Part shown: in pieces, positions 12,203-23,039 of the stretch | Layout: the number at the start of each line of letters is the position of its first letter | Numbering within the stretch: position 1 is the first letter of the stretch | Origin: Arsenophonus sp052174535 | Lineage (GTDB): Bacteria; Pseudomonadota; Gammaproteobacteria; Enterobacterales; Enterobacteriaceae | Length of the DNA stretch: 64,000 nt | Assembly: GCA_052174535.1 (NCBI GenBank) | Contig: JBQMRQ010000048.1 | Span: 10,089-74,088 of the forward strand | Direction: 5' to 3' | Notes under the pieces: model-generated | Databases searched by the model: none | Seen by the model: the letters and a program-made list of their open reading frames with translations, nothing else | What the model was told of the DNA's origin: nothing | Made by a program: the position numbers and the translations under genes

Positions 12203-13469
12203 ATGTAGTGGTCAATCCATTAAAATTAACGAATAAGATACATTATTGCTATTCTAGCCTAATAGAACTTTTTACTAACTAAAAATTAAGTTTATTAAAC
12301 CTAACCATACCACTTATTATATAGAATAATATAAAACTAATAAAATATATTTTCACAAAAAATTTTGTTTAAAAATTAAAATAAATATATCTAATTATTT
12401 TAGATTAATTTTAATAAATTTATATTTTATCTAAAAAATTAATATAATTTAACCTTTAATTTATATTAAAAAATACATATATTCAGGAATTATTATATAT
12501 GAATATTATTAATATATAATAATCTAATTTTTCCATAAAATAATTTTCCTATATATTAGGATTTCTTAGTATTGATACGATTCTTATTGATTAAGAATCG
12601 TAATTTATTAAAATTAAATAGAACATTATATAAGAAAGTAGTATCGAATAATAGGGATTATTACCTGTTTCTCTAAAATAGCAATAACTAGTTATTCGAC
12701 AAAATTATTACATACTAAACCCATGGTCTCTTAGTGAATTGAATTAATGAAACTAACTAGTTATTAAGTAATCTATTACTATAACTAAATTTAACTATTA
12801 ATGTAAATCAATTTAACATATAGAGATTTTAAGCTAAATTTTAATTTAATAAGCTATTTAGATATCAAATAATAAAAATTGGATCTTAGCTTAATATTTC
12901 AAAAAATTCATTTAGTTAATCATGAAAGAACTTGGTTAATTTCTGTGGAAAATATATCGATATTTAATATATACCAACGCTGTATTGGTATAATAATTTT
13001 CTATTACGCTTGATTACTTGAACTATCTAGAGTTTTAACCTAGAAAAAAGCAAATTACGCTATTTCTTATAGCTGTCTGGCATAAAAAAGATATTTAGTG
13101 ATAAATTATGCCATCGAGATCTCTGGAAATTGCATATATTTAATATATGGATTGGGGAAAGAAAATAATCTCAATTTTTTGTTAGCAATTAATTAGTAGG
13201 ATTACGTACACAGTCATCAAAATATCATACTATAATGATGAAGATCTTACTTTTTGCAAAGTTAATTTTAATTAACAAGCAAAAAGAAGAGTTCAGAGTT
13301 AGAAATACTTTGTTTTGAAAAAAGATGCTTTATTTTTGTTAAAACCAATGTACTATATCAATATATAGTACTTACTTTTAATAAATAATTTAATAAAATT
13401 ATGTTTAAGTCAGTTGTAGCGACAATAATATTATCCTTATATCCTATTAAAAATATTGATGTTAAGCTT
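12203..13469. other. AT-rich stretch without recognisable gene
   Basis: No gene recognised. A perfect 10-base inverted repeat (ACGATTCTTA at 12577-12586 and its complement at 12592-12601) has a 5-base loop but no T-run beside it. The region from about 12290 to 12560 is almost pure A/T. Confidence 0.5.
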
Positions 13470-13502
13470 ACTTAATCCTTCTTTTATCTAGAAGGATTAA
13501 GT
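13470..13502 (-). terminator. Strong hairpin downstream of the ybhL-like pseudogene
   Basis: Perfect 13-base arms (ACTTAATCCTTCT at 13470-13482 and its complement at 13490-13502) enclose a 7-base loop. It begins about 30 bases after the stop of the minus-strand pseudogene, the position of an intrinsic terminator. The T-run expected on that strand is not clear. It may be a decayed terminator. Confidence 0.45.
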
Positions 13503-13532
13503 AATTTACTACTAGTAAATATTATATAATAA

Positions 13533-14428
13533 TCAATTAACGCTTCCTCTAATAATAGGAAGAAAAAGAATACCGAGAAAAGTGAAAAAATTAATAAATT
13601 TCTCTATTTTATATAGAAAATATAAATTCGTTATTATGCACCAAAAATAATTATTAGCTAATTATAAGATAATTTTTCAGTTGACATTTCAGAATCATTA
13701 GTAATACACCTAATGATAAAAATAAATATTCAAGTCATTAATTTTTATAGCTGATATAATAACCATAAGGATACCTATCCAGGTGACTATTTATTCCATA
13801 ATTTTCACTGCGTGACGTATGCCAATCGCAATTGACAAACAATATTACATTGTCATTAACAATAAATTCACCGATGATAATCAGTATTAATGTCATCCAA
13901 AATACATGCTTAGTACTTTTGCAAAAAACTAATATCTTGTGTAGTAAAGGCGCCAGTCATATATCCGAAAAGAACTGCTATAATAGCAACATTTAGAATC
14001 ATTGTGATACCGGTATAAGGTACAGTCATAACTAGATTGATAAGATCATAATTTTTTAGTAAAAATTAAAATCAAGCCTAATACCAGACTTTAAAGAATG
14101 CTACAGCAATTTTTGCTGTTAAATTTAAAACCTTAACACTGAAAACAATTAATGTTTTTAATATTAAGCCTGATATCATAGTAGCCAGATAAAATTAAAT
14201 TTGTATACTAAACTAACCGAATAAGCTAATAGGGATAATTACTCCAATCAACACTGATATCCTATACGATAAAATTCTCACCAATGAGAAAGTAAAATAA
14301 TTGATAATACTTCCTTGTGCTGCAATTCCAATAAACCAAAAATTAATAATTCTAATATTTAATATACTATATATTCTTTCTAGAATCTCTTCTTTAAGAA
14401 CCATACCATAACCAAACATAGCAGACAA
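13533..14428 (-). pseudogene. BI-1/YbhL-type membrane protein pseudogene
   Basis: On the minus strand, pieces match the Bax-inhibitor-1 family membrane protein YbhL in order. An N-terminal piece has ERIYSILNIRIINFWFIGIAA. A middle piece, TVPYTGITMILNVAIIAVLF then GYMTGAFTTQDISF, corresponds to YbhL's TAGMFGAMSLYGYTTKRDLS. VTWIGILMVIISAIKINDLN corresponds to VTYIGVIVFVGLTAYDTQKLK. The end reads LYKIEKFINFFTFLGILFLP. The segments are in different frames with stops between, and the span is longer than the usual 700 b. The order and hydrophobic pattern support the family; the exact paralogue (ybhL or yccA type) is less sure. Confidence 0.62.
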
Positions 14429-14434
14429 GCATAA

Positions 14435-14864
14435 ATTATAATAATAAAGTTATTTGCCCTATTCCACAATTAATATTATTCTTAATAAACTTATTCCGGC
14501 ATTCAGAAGGACTCTATAAAGTAAATATGAAGCATGATTAGACGTATGTTAATTTTCCTATTATTTTAATTTTGATTTATCTGATATTATAGAAATTTTC
14601 CAGAATATATCTACCCAATCCAGTTAGTTTACAATATTTAATTAGCTATCTTAAACAATGCACCTCCACTTTTTTACAAACATTCTTAAAATGGACTTCT
14701 AATATTTGAATAGCTATATTGGCAAAAGTTGTTGATATAAATTCATTATACTGCATTAAAGATTTTTGCTACAGTGGTTACCATGAAAAACAAACAATTA
14801 TATAGATCAATAAAACTATTTCCTCATTTCCTAGTAATTAAAATTACATCTTATTAGTTAGCTT
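14435..14864. other. Unassigned AT-rich stretch
   Basis: About 430 bases between the ybhL-like pseudogene and the IS1595 relic. It is stop-rich in all frames and I recognise no gene or repeat. Confidence 0.5.
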
Positions 14865-15088
14865 AGTGATAATCTATCAGATGATATCAATTTATACATT
14901 AAAACAACTTACTATACTTTATCCTGACCATATTGTTATAGTGAAAATCTTATCCGATTAATATATTTATTTACATAATAGTTAGAGCGATATCAGCGTA
15001 AAATCTTTGATTGCAGGAAAACATTTAACAAAATTACTGGTGCCTTCTAACGGCACTACATTATAAAGTATAAATGGTTTAATTATCT
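14865..15088 (+). mobile_element. IS1595-family relic, 5' part (split by IS256)
   Basis: This aligns base by base with the 5' part of the IS1595 relic at 8410-9255, with shared words such as TTAGTGATAATCTAT/CGATAATCTATT and TGATTGCAGGAAAA. It stops at 15088 where an IS256 copy begins. The element resumes at 16491. Confidence 0.65.
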
Positions 15089-16490
15089 AACTTATTAGTA
15101 AATTTGGTGTATAGTGATCAGGCTATATCCACTCTGATACTTCATAAATCTGTTCTCCATCCTTAAATTAGATGTTGTTAGTACCAGGATCACAGAAGGT
15201 CAAATCCCTTTAGCCGATTTTATTTTTTTGGAGAGATAAGAGATAAGGGAGGAGATTAAACACTATTGAAATGTTTGTTTTTCTAGAACTACAGTGCTTC
15301 ACACATTAGCTTACTTCATATCCTTACCTGTCACAAAAACTAACTCAATCGGATTTATCGTTATTATTGATGCTAGCGCCCTAAATGGAAGTTGTAGAGT
15401 GCCAACCATTCTTCTCGACCTTTTTCTAACTTCTTCATCGATCTAAGATACTTCGCTGAAAATATTCCAACAAAACATAAAGGATTTTATTAATAGTATC
15501 GCGACTCTTTGCTAGGCAAACTTCTGTAAGATTACCTTAACTTTCAGTATTGCATGCCTTTGTGGAGTGAAACTAGCACATCAACTGTTTTATGTAGATC
15601 TAATAGAGTTAGTGCTACATGTCCCGAAATATTCTTTGTCCACCATTACATTCTAAAAACCAAGAAATCAGACTGCTCTGGCAAGTCTGAGAGATTACAA
15701 TTAAGCTACCCGCTCTCAGTCCATTAAGAAGTTAGGAGAAGTTCGTTTTTAACTCTTAATAACCAATCTTCGATGATAATTTATTTTTTACATCTATACT
15801 TAGTGACATCAATAATGAGCAGCAGACAAAGGCGATTACCTAACTGACAGGACTGCTATGTTATCGATACAAAATAAACCTTTAGGCATATCGCTTAAAT
15901 CACATATCTACCTATTGGGTATGCTCTTCAAGCCATTGTTCTTTCAGTCTGCTAATTGGGTAACTCCAGAGAAAGTATCTGCTTTTTACCAAGAATCGCA
16001 TCAGAGCTTTGTGAAATAACTGGTATATCTATCTCATAGATAGATAGCCATAATAATAAGTCTTTGACGATTTTTGCGTACTTCAGATAAGACAGTAATG
16101 AGCTATTTGAATAATATTCCATTGTTGCTGGAGAATTACTAACCTTAGGCACTTTAATCTGAACATCGCCAATATTAGTCTTGCAAGAGTTAGCTGTGCC
16201 AAATAATCGTTATGAATGACAGATAACATATGCATAGACAAGATGACGTTGATCATATTCTTACAGCATAAATTTGAGATCCGTCTCAACAGCGCTGCTA
16301 TCAGCTTCCTAGCATAATTACGGATGATTTAGTGCAATGGATAAGAGGTAATATCTAGTTTCGCAAATACTTATAGATATACTTTTCATAGCATATGATC
16401 TCTATATTGTTGAAATCATTTACAAAATCAATCAAAAGGATACAGAAGTATATCCGAAACACCCAATGTACCAGAAATGAACATAAATCT
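15089..16490 (-). mobile_element. IS256-family relic inserted in an IS1595 relic
   Basis: Full-length minus-strand copy of about 1.40 kb with tips AACTTATTAGTAAATTTGG (3' end) and ACCAGAAATGAACATAAATCT (5' end). The flanking bases AATTATCT(A) at 15081-15089 and AGTTATTT(A) at 16491-16499 look like a decayed 8-9 base target duplication, the size expected for IS256. The transposase has stops and shifts. Two short minus-strand ORFs inside it (15952-16152 and 16083-16289) are only chance open pieces of the dead transposase. Confidence 0.82.
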
Positions 16491-17095
16491 AGTTATTTAC
16501 AATGTATGTTAAATACATTGATTTTATGGGAGTCAACAAAATAAACAGCTATCGATTTAAAAAAGCGCTTAGATATAAATGACTTGACTGTTTCCTTACT
16601 TCAGAGAAGCAAATCAACATAAATGCACTAATTAGTATTGTTAAAGTCGACAAAATATTTTTATTAATCCTTTAAAGGGATCATTATACTCCACATAGGA
16701 AAGCTAGAAAATATGAAAAAGTAGGAGGATAAAAGGAAAAAAGGAATCTCGGTCTTAATCAGCAGAGATCTGACAGGAGTCATTATAACCGATAAGATTC
16801 TTGAAGAGTTTAATGCAGATTGTATTAGCCGTTTTCTTTAAGCTTATCATTGATCAGATTCTATCCTTTCCTTGTATTGAGCTAAATAGTGCAAAATCTT
16901 TGCAAGAAATAATAAAATTAATCACCATCATCTAATAAAATTAGTTAATTAGAGAGTTATTAATAAGGAATTTCATATTTAAGATATTAGTAAGTTATAT
17001 CAGCCAATTAAAAATAGATAACTAGATTCTATGGTGTAAAATCGTTTTATTTACTGAACTTTCTAGCTTGCAGAAAATTATTTGAAACCACGACA
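16491..17095 (+). mobile_element. IS1595-family relic, 3' part (continuation of 14865-15088)
   Basis: This resumes the IS1595 transposase after the IS256 copy: YRFKKALRYK (decayed ELAKQTGIDLKAAFR), ISIVKVDKIF (decayed GIVEVDEYF), and further pieces parallel to the copy at 8410-9255, for example EILEEFNADCISRFL. It is heavily frameshifted. Confidence 0.68.
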
Positions 17096-17425
17096 ATTAA
17101 AATATATAATGTGTCTTCAATTATTCTATGAAGAGCAAAATAACAATCTTTGCCAAGATAACCTAATAAAATGATTTTTATGTTTTATTTGATAATATCA
17201 ACATAGATAATTTATCTTATACAAAGAATTTACAATAAAAACAACAAAATTTGAAAACAAATCAAAATTTTTTATATTAATTTTATCAAAATTATTTGTA
17301 ATTAAAAAATTAAGATAAATTTTTTAAAAATATTAATTTACTCAAATTTATCTTTTTATATTTCATAAAAATGCATAGTATATGACACCCCCTGCAGTCA
17401 CAGGATAGTTTTCTTTTTATTTCCT
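17096..17425. other. AT-rich stretch upstream of the dusB remnant
   Basis: About 330 bases, almost pure A/T between 17190 and 17370. In E. coli prmA would lie upstream of dusB; no trace of it is visible. I cannot assign a promoter with confidence. Confidence 0.5.
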
Positions 17426-18435
17426 ATGTATATTTGTGGTCAATATTAGATAAAACTGCCTAATTTGCACAACACCAATAATGGGTATCTATCTATAGGT
17501 CTTTTTTAATCACTGCATTATTCAATGAGTGTTAATATTACAGTATCGAAAATACTGTTTTCAAACCATCAAGGTTTAAAAAAATAAATAATCTAGATTA
17601 AGAATAATCTATAATGATGAATTAAACATTTATTCTATGCAATTGCAGGCAGTAATCTTCTGATGAAATAAAATAGCATCAGCTACACGAATTAATCTTG
17701 CAAGTGATACTAATATCATCGATATTAATGCGGGTTATTCTGATAAAAAAGTAAACTGTAAGTTTACAGGTTTATTTAGTAAAATTACGCTATTCAACGC
17801 TTGTTAAGAAAATTTTATTAGCTATTGTGAATACGGTTAATGTTCCTATTACATTAAAGGTTTAAACTGGTTTGGTTATCTTGAGAAACGAAACTGTATA
17901 AAATATCTCAATTAACTAAATGTTATTATATTATTCAAGCTATAACTATTTATAGTAGAACTACTCACTCTTAATTATTTAATAGTGTAACTGAATATGA
18001 TAATGTTTAAATAACTAAAAACAAAATGTTACTATTTCTATTATCGATAATGGCGGATATTATCGACCCCGCTTAAAGCTAGAGCAGTGCTTAACTACAC
18101 TGTGGGTTTACCTCTTAATCATTAGTAGAGTTATTCAGGGCAGACCCTGTGGATATTTCTGGAACTATAGCATTACCTAAAAACAGGTAAGTTACTGCTA
18201 TCTATGCCTATTATTAGGGTAGTACAGTGCTTAATAATGCAAGCACATATTAAGAAGCTACAGGATTTTTACGGTCTAGAAAAAGAATCAAGCGCCGTAC
18301 ATAAGCATGTCTTTTAGTACTTAAAAAACATACACTTGATGGTAATTTTGGCGCATATTATAGAACCATAAAGAATGCCAGCAAAAAAGCTGGAAGGATA
18401 TTGGAGGCATATTCGAAAAATTTTGTATAAATTAA
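17426..18435 (+). pseudogene. dusB: dusB pseudogene (tRNA-dihydrouridine synthase B)
   Basis: DusB reduces uridines in the tRNA D-loop with FMN. Its sequence can be followed: TPIMGIYL near the start (from APMAGITDR), then ITVSKILFSNHQGLK (from LTVSEMMSSNPQVWES) and RIIYNDELNIYSMQL. After these come IIDINAGYSDKKVNCKFTG (from IIDINMGCPAKKVNRKLAG), and HIKKLQDFYGLEKE and YRTIKNASKK near the C-terminus. The end reads ILEAYFEKFCIN and stops at 18433-18435. Stops and several frameshifts interrupt every segment. The catalytic Cys of the NMGCPAKK motif is now Tyr. The stop lies 20 bases before the fis start, the same operon order as in E. coli, where fis is transcribed from the promoter in front of dusB. 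Confidence 0.9.
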
Positions 18436-18455
18436 AGAAAAGAGCTCATAGAATT

Positions 18456-18752
18456 ATGTTCGAAGAACGCAGAAATTCTGATGTACTAATGGTTTCTACT
18501 GTAAATTCACAAAATCAAATGACTCAAAAACCACTACGTGATTCAGTTAAACAAGCACTAAAAAACTATTTTTCTCAACTTAATAACCAGGATATTAATA
18601 ACTTATATGAATTAGTATTATCTGAGATGGAAAAACCATTATTAGATATGGTAATGCAATACACCCGTGGAAATCAGACCCGTGCTGCATTAATATTAAG
18701 CATTAACCGTGGAACTTTACGTAAGAAATTGAAAAAATATGGTATGAATTAG
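18456..18752 (+). CDS. fis: DNA-binding protein Fis
   Basis: Fis is a small homodimeric nucleoid protein. It bends DNA and activates stable-RNA promoters, among others. With the ATG at 18456 the protein has 98 residues, the usual length, starting MFEERRNSDVLMVSTVNSQ. The region TQKPLRDSVKQALKNYFSQL (dimerising helices) and the C-terminal helix-turn-helix RAALILSINRGTLRKKLKKY (about residues 74-95) are almost identical to E. coli Fis. An in-frame start at 18375 would add 27 codons, but those bases are the out-of-frame tail of dusB, so I reject it. Because dusB is dead, transcription must come through the pseudogene or from a new promoter. The AT-rich DNA before dusB could still hold the old one. 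Confidence 0.95.
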   Translation: MFEERRNSDVLMVSTVNSQNQMTQKPLRDSVKQALKNYFSQLNNQDINNLYELVLSEMEKPLLDMVMQYTRGNQTRAALILSINRGTLRKKLKKYGMN

Positions 18753-18812
18753 TTATATATAAATTAATTTTTTATTAAAAGGACTTTTATATTTTAATTT
18801 AAATATTTTTTT

Positions 18813-20158
18813 AGAGTTATACTTATTTCTGATATATGATATTTCGAAGATACCGACTGGTATCTTCCTTATTGCTTTCGTGAATGATTTCAACAACAGA
18901 GAGATAATATACCATGAAAGTCTAGGCTACCAGATATCTGAAATTAGATATTACCCTAGTCTCTTATATTAACTTATCAGTAATAGTGTTAGAAAGCTGA
19001 TAGACGCTGTTCTTTAGGCGGTAACTCAAAACCATGCTTCTAAATATGATCAACGCTACCTTGTCGACGGATGCTAAACTTGTTCTCATAACGGTTATTT
19101 ACTACAGCGAACTTATATAGACGGGTATCTGTAATGTTGAAATTAAAGTGTCTAAGGTTAGGAAAGCTTAGCGAAAAAGGAATGTTCTTTAAAACAACTC
19201 ATTGTCTAGATAGCTTACTTACTAGGGTTATATTCCTCGCTTATTTTATGAGGTTATGAGTACACTTTACGGTGAAAGTACATGATATCTCTAGGAAGTA
19301 CCCACCCATCAGTAGACTGAAACCTCAATGTCTTTAAAAGTACAGGTAATGGTACTGCATGATTTAAGCGATACCGCTATGTTTATCTCTTAGCTGAATC
19401 ATATACTATTTTGTAGGGCAAAGCTGATCAATATGTCCCTGCTGCTCATTATTAGCAGCAATGCATGGATGTAAGTAGTTGATTTAAGTTGAAGATGCTT
19501 ATCAAGAAATAGAATCGAACTTAGATTGAAATTATCAATGGCTGCTAAGCACGTTACTTAAGCGTATCTTCCAAGCTTACTATATGAGTGCTGCCCTTGG
19601 TTTTTTAGAATATAATGATAAAGATATTCTCAAACATGTAGCACCATCGGATGGTTGGGTAGATAAATAGCTAATGTGCTCTACCTTTACTCTTAAAAGG
19701 TTTAACTAAAATTAAGGGTAAGCTAAAGAAGATTTCTGATTAACAGAGAGTCGAGATGTTTCTAATAAAGCTTTTGATATTTTGTTGTCAAGGCCTTCAG
19801 AGGTATCATCCCAGCAATTAGAAATCTTGAGAATAATTAAAAAGAACTGTTGGTATTCTATGGCTTCCTGTCATCGCGCTGAGCATAAATAAAAACTAAG
19901 AATCTAATTGAATCAGTTTTTAACAATAGTGAAACTATAAAGGTGAGCCATTAAGCACTGTAGTTCTAGAAAACAACCATTTCAATGGTATTTAAGTTAC
20001 TCACATCTGCTAAGAAAAACTAGAATTTCAGCTAAGGAAAGATTGAGTTTTTGATCCTAGTGATAAATAATGTTCAAATTTAAGGGTGGAAATAATTTAC
20101 AAATATCAAAGAAAAGCGGTAGCTTGTGAGTATAATACACTAGATTTACTAATAACGT
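18813..20158 (+). mobile_element. IS256-family relic, near full length
   Basis: Plus-strand copy starting 60 bases after the fis stop. Left tip AGAGTTATACTTATTTCTG; right tip CTAGATTTACTAATAAC. The piece NVEIKVSKVR near 19135-19165 is the usual IEIKVPKVR of the transposase. There are many stops and shifts. Confidence 0.82.
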
Positions 20159-20206
20159 TCTAAGCTTATTACTTTTCAATGACTAAATAACATAAAACAA
20201 TAAATG

Positions 20207-20843
20207 TTACTTGCTACTAAATATGTTATCGCCCGCATCACCTAAACTAGGAACAGTATAACCATGATTATCCAAATAATCATCAATAGATGCTGCTAAA
20301 GTTCAATATCAGAATAAGTAGCTTTCAGTGCCTTAAATACTTTTTAGTACAACATCTGCTATCAATATTTAATAGCATAACAAACCACTTATTTAAGTAA
20401 ATTAATCGTAGTAATCAATTGAACCACCGATTGCCAACTTTGAGTAAATAACTAATACGATACGTTCATTAATGTTTGAAGCTAACTTTAAAAATATAAA
20501 ATAGGTTCCATTGCCTTTTCATTACAATATATTCCAATACATTTATGCAGGCATTAGGAATACTTTTCAACACCATTTCTATTATTTCCAATCCCATACG
20601 TAAAATTAGTACAACAGTAATTTTTCTTTTAATTTGCTCGATATTTACCTAACTACAATAACCTTTTATTGTAATTGTTTCTATTTCTATTGTTTCTGCT
20701 CTAAGTTTGCTATTGCTTCATAAGTTAACAGACTACCACTTCTTAGTGTAATTCATGAAAAACATTTAGTAGCAATATCTTTATCGCGCAATAAACTCAA
20801 CTTATGTTTAACTAATAGGTGTGTTTACCTCAACTATTTTCAG
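20207..20843 (-). pseudogene. upp: upp pseudogene (uracil phosphoribosyltransferase)
   Basis: Upp makes UMP from uracil and PRPP. On the minus strand the start reads (L)KIVEVNTPI in place of MKIVEVKHPL, with the start codon changed to CTG. The end reads SIDDYLDNHGYTVPSLGDAG then DNIFSSK and stop, matching [27 protein letters not shown]. Recognisable parts between them are in shifted frames with stops. The length, 637 b, is near the intact 627 b. It is divergent from the purM remnant, the same arrangement as upp/purMN in E. coli. Confidence 0.88.
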
Positions 20844-21071
20844 GCTACTTTCCTTTAGCGTAACCAATCTACAATAAAATTATCAAATTATAGCAATTTT
20901 AGCTCTTTTCACTAACAGATTAATGTTTTTCCTACATGGAATTCATTTTGCAGACTTTTGAGTTTTATAACACTAATATTAAGGAGTCTCATAAACGTTT
21001 TATTAAGCTAGTAAAATTATTGTTGTTTTCATCTATTTAATAAAATGCAATGGCATTAGGGAAAGAATTTG

Positions 21072-21975
21072 CTGTAACAGTAAAATTATTTAGATATAAA
21101 AGATGCTGGTGTCATTTCTCTATATAAAAATATACTACTGAAAATATTAAAAGTTCTGTTAAAAAAGACTGCCAAAAGTAATAGGGGAATAAGTCTCACT
21201 GTGCCTTACCACAAATATCATAAACCACTATTAGTTTAAGACACAGCTGGTATTGGAACAAAACTGCAATTAGCAATCAACTTAAAACACCACAATACAA
21301 TTGACATTGATTTAGTTGCTATGTGCGTTAATGATCTAATTGCTCAAAGTGTAGAACTATTTTTTCTTGATTATTACAAAACTGATAACCTAGAGGTTAT
21401 TATGCAATCAGTATGATCAATTAAAATCATTATAATAAACTGTAAATAATGAGATTATGTCAGGGTTAATACTAAAATAGTAGAAATCTCTAGTATATTT
21501 TATTGTAAAGATTACAATATAATAGATTTTTTGTACTGGTAGGGGTCAAAAAAGAAATAAAAACTATTAATGGTAGGAAAATTAAATCTGGTGATGCACT
21601 AAATTGCTTTAACTATTACATCATGGGCTCCATATTCCAATTTTTTTATAAAAAATTATAAATATACAGTTAAATCAAATAAGATCCGCCATAATACAAC
21701 TAGAAAATAAGTTATTTCCTAATCATTTATTATAGCCCCTAACAGGCATCCTATATGTTAAAAACATTCTGACATTAATTGAGAAATAGAATATTCATCC
21801 TATTTCTCATATCACCGGTGGTGATTTTTTAAAAAATATTCTTCGTGATCTTACCCGTAGAAGAAATCTCCTGACACATTACAACTGTTCAAGTCATTAG
21901 ATGAGAAAATCTGGCACTTTAATAAAATTATTATAATCAATACAGGTGAAATCACAAGTAAAAATCAGTATATAA
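21072..21975 (+). pseudogene. purM: purM pseudogene (AIR synthetase)
   Basis: PurM closes the imidazole ring in purine synthesis. Readable pieces: IKDAGVI (from YKDAGVD), DTAGIGTKLQLAINLKHHNT (from [20 protein letters not shown]), IDIDLVAMCVNDLIAQSVE, FFLDYYKTDNLEV (from FFLDYYATGKLDV), YCKDYNIIDF, and NIHPISHITGGDFLKNI (from VHAIAHLTGGGFWENI). Stops and frameshifts separate them. The part after the LTGGG segment is largely missing, making the remnant about 130 b short. It is followed directly by the purN remnant. Confidence 0.9.
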
Positions 21976-21977
21976 AA

Positions 21978-22620
21978 ATTAAATTATATTAATTTCTAGT
22001 AATGGCAGTAATTTATAAGCCATTATTAATGATTGCCAGAAACAAAATATTGTTACTAACATTAGTGCAGTTTTCAGCAATAATCCAACTGCTTATGACT
22101 TAGAGGGTGCTAAGTAAACCATTATTCCAAGTATCATAATACAAAAATCGAATTACGTAGATAATCATACTTATGATGCTATCTCTCATAACCAAAATAG
22201 CACCCATATTAACCAGATCTGATAATGTTATCAGGGATATATGCGCATTCTTTACAACACCACGATTTCTCAGCGATTTTTAGGTAAAAATTAATATTCA
22301 TCCTAAAATTTCCTAAATATTCTGGATTAGATATACCCACTTAAAACGGTGGCAAATAGTGATTAAAGAGTACGGCACTTATCTCAATCCAATTTCTTAT
22401 CTAGAAATTGAATGCAGCCCGATTAATTTATAAACTAAAATATTTATCTTTAGTAAAGATAAACTGTAAGATATTATTGCGCACGTTACATTCAAATGCA
22501 AGAAACATTGTATTTATCAATTATTCATTAATTGATTTATCAAAGACCACTTCTTAGCAATGGTTAAAGATCCAGCTTTCCTGAATCATTATAAACTATC
22601 TAAATACGGTTATGCTAATT
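21978..22620 (+). pseudogene. purN: purN pseudogene (GAR transformylase)
   Basis: PurN formylates GAR in purine synthesis. The frame at about 21986 reads IILISSNGSNL, stop, AIINDCQKQNIVTNISAVFS then NNPTAYDLEGAK, clearly the PurN N-terminus (IVVLISGNGSNLQAIIDACK). Further on, NIHPK is what remains of NIHPSLLPKYPG. The end carries LAMVKDPAFLNHYKLSKYGY, the usual DGRLKM-QAAYL tail. There are several stops and shifts. With purM also broken, de novo purine synthesis through this operon is lost. Confidence 0.9.
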
Positions 22621-22770
22621 TCATTATATTGACCATTACTTTATGATAGCAATGAAATCACAATTTTATATATTGATAGTAACACATATTTATACTAATC
22701 CTAATTGATTAATTTTGTAGTAATAATCAACCAGCATTTAACTAAGTAGTTATAGAAAACTGAGTTTATT

Positions 22771-23035
22771 CAAGTTATGGTAATTTCTGCTGTAATAGGG
22801 TTTCGGAGATGATTGTGTGTATCCTACTGATTAACTTCGTGGATGATTTCAATAACAAAGAGATGATATTCTATAAATTTATCCTACTGTTTTTATGGAA
22901 AACCCGCATGGAATTCTATTGCATAGAATGGGCATATTATATCTAATTATTGAATTGAATAATTTATAAAAGCAATTAGCAGGATACGCCACTTTCTCTG
23001 AAACTCCATTTAATACTAAAAATTAACATAACTCT
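22771..23035. mobile_element. IS256-family relic made of two outward-facing 5' ends
   Basis: Bases 22771 to about 22890 are the 5' end of a plus-strand copy (AAGTTATGGTAATTTCTG and the following ATGATTTCAATAACAAAGAG word). About 22915-23035 is the 5' end of a minus-strand copy, ending in the complement of AGAGTTATGTTAATTTT. Both outer edges are therefore the same kind of tip and the transposase body is gone. It may come from two nested copies followed by deletion. Confidence 0.65.
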
Positions 23036-23039
23036 AACC

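Noticed and set aside
12577..12601. Inverted repeat as an intrinsic terminator
   Set aside because: AT-rich stem, no T-run next to it, and no gene ending nearby on either strand.
18375..18455. In-frame N-terminal extension of Fis (27 codons)
   Set aside because: These bases are the out-of-frame end of the dusB remnant; Fis from 18456 has exactly the usual 98 residues and start sequence.
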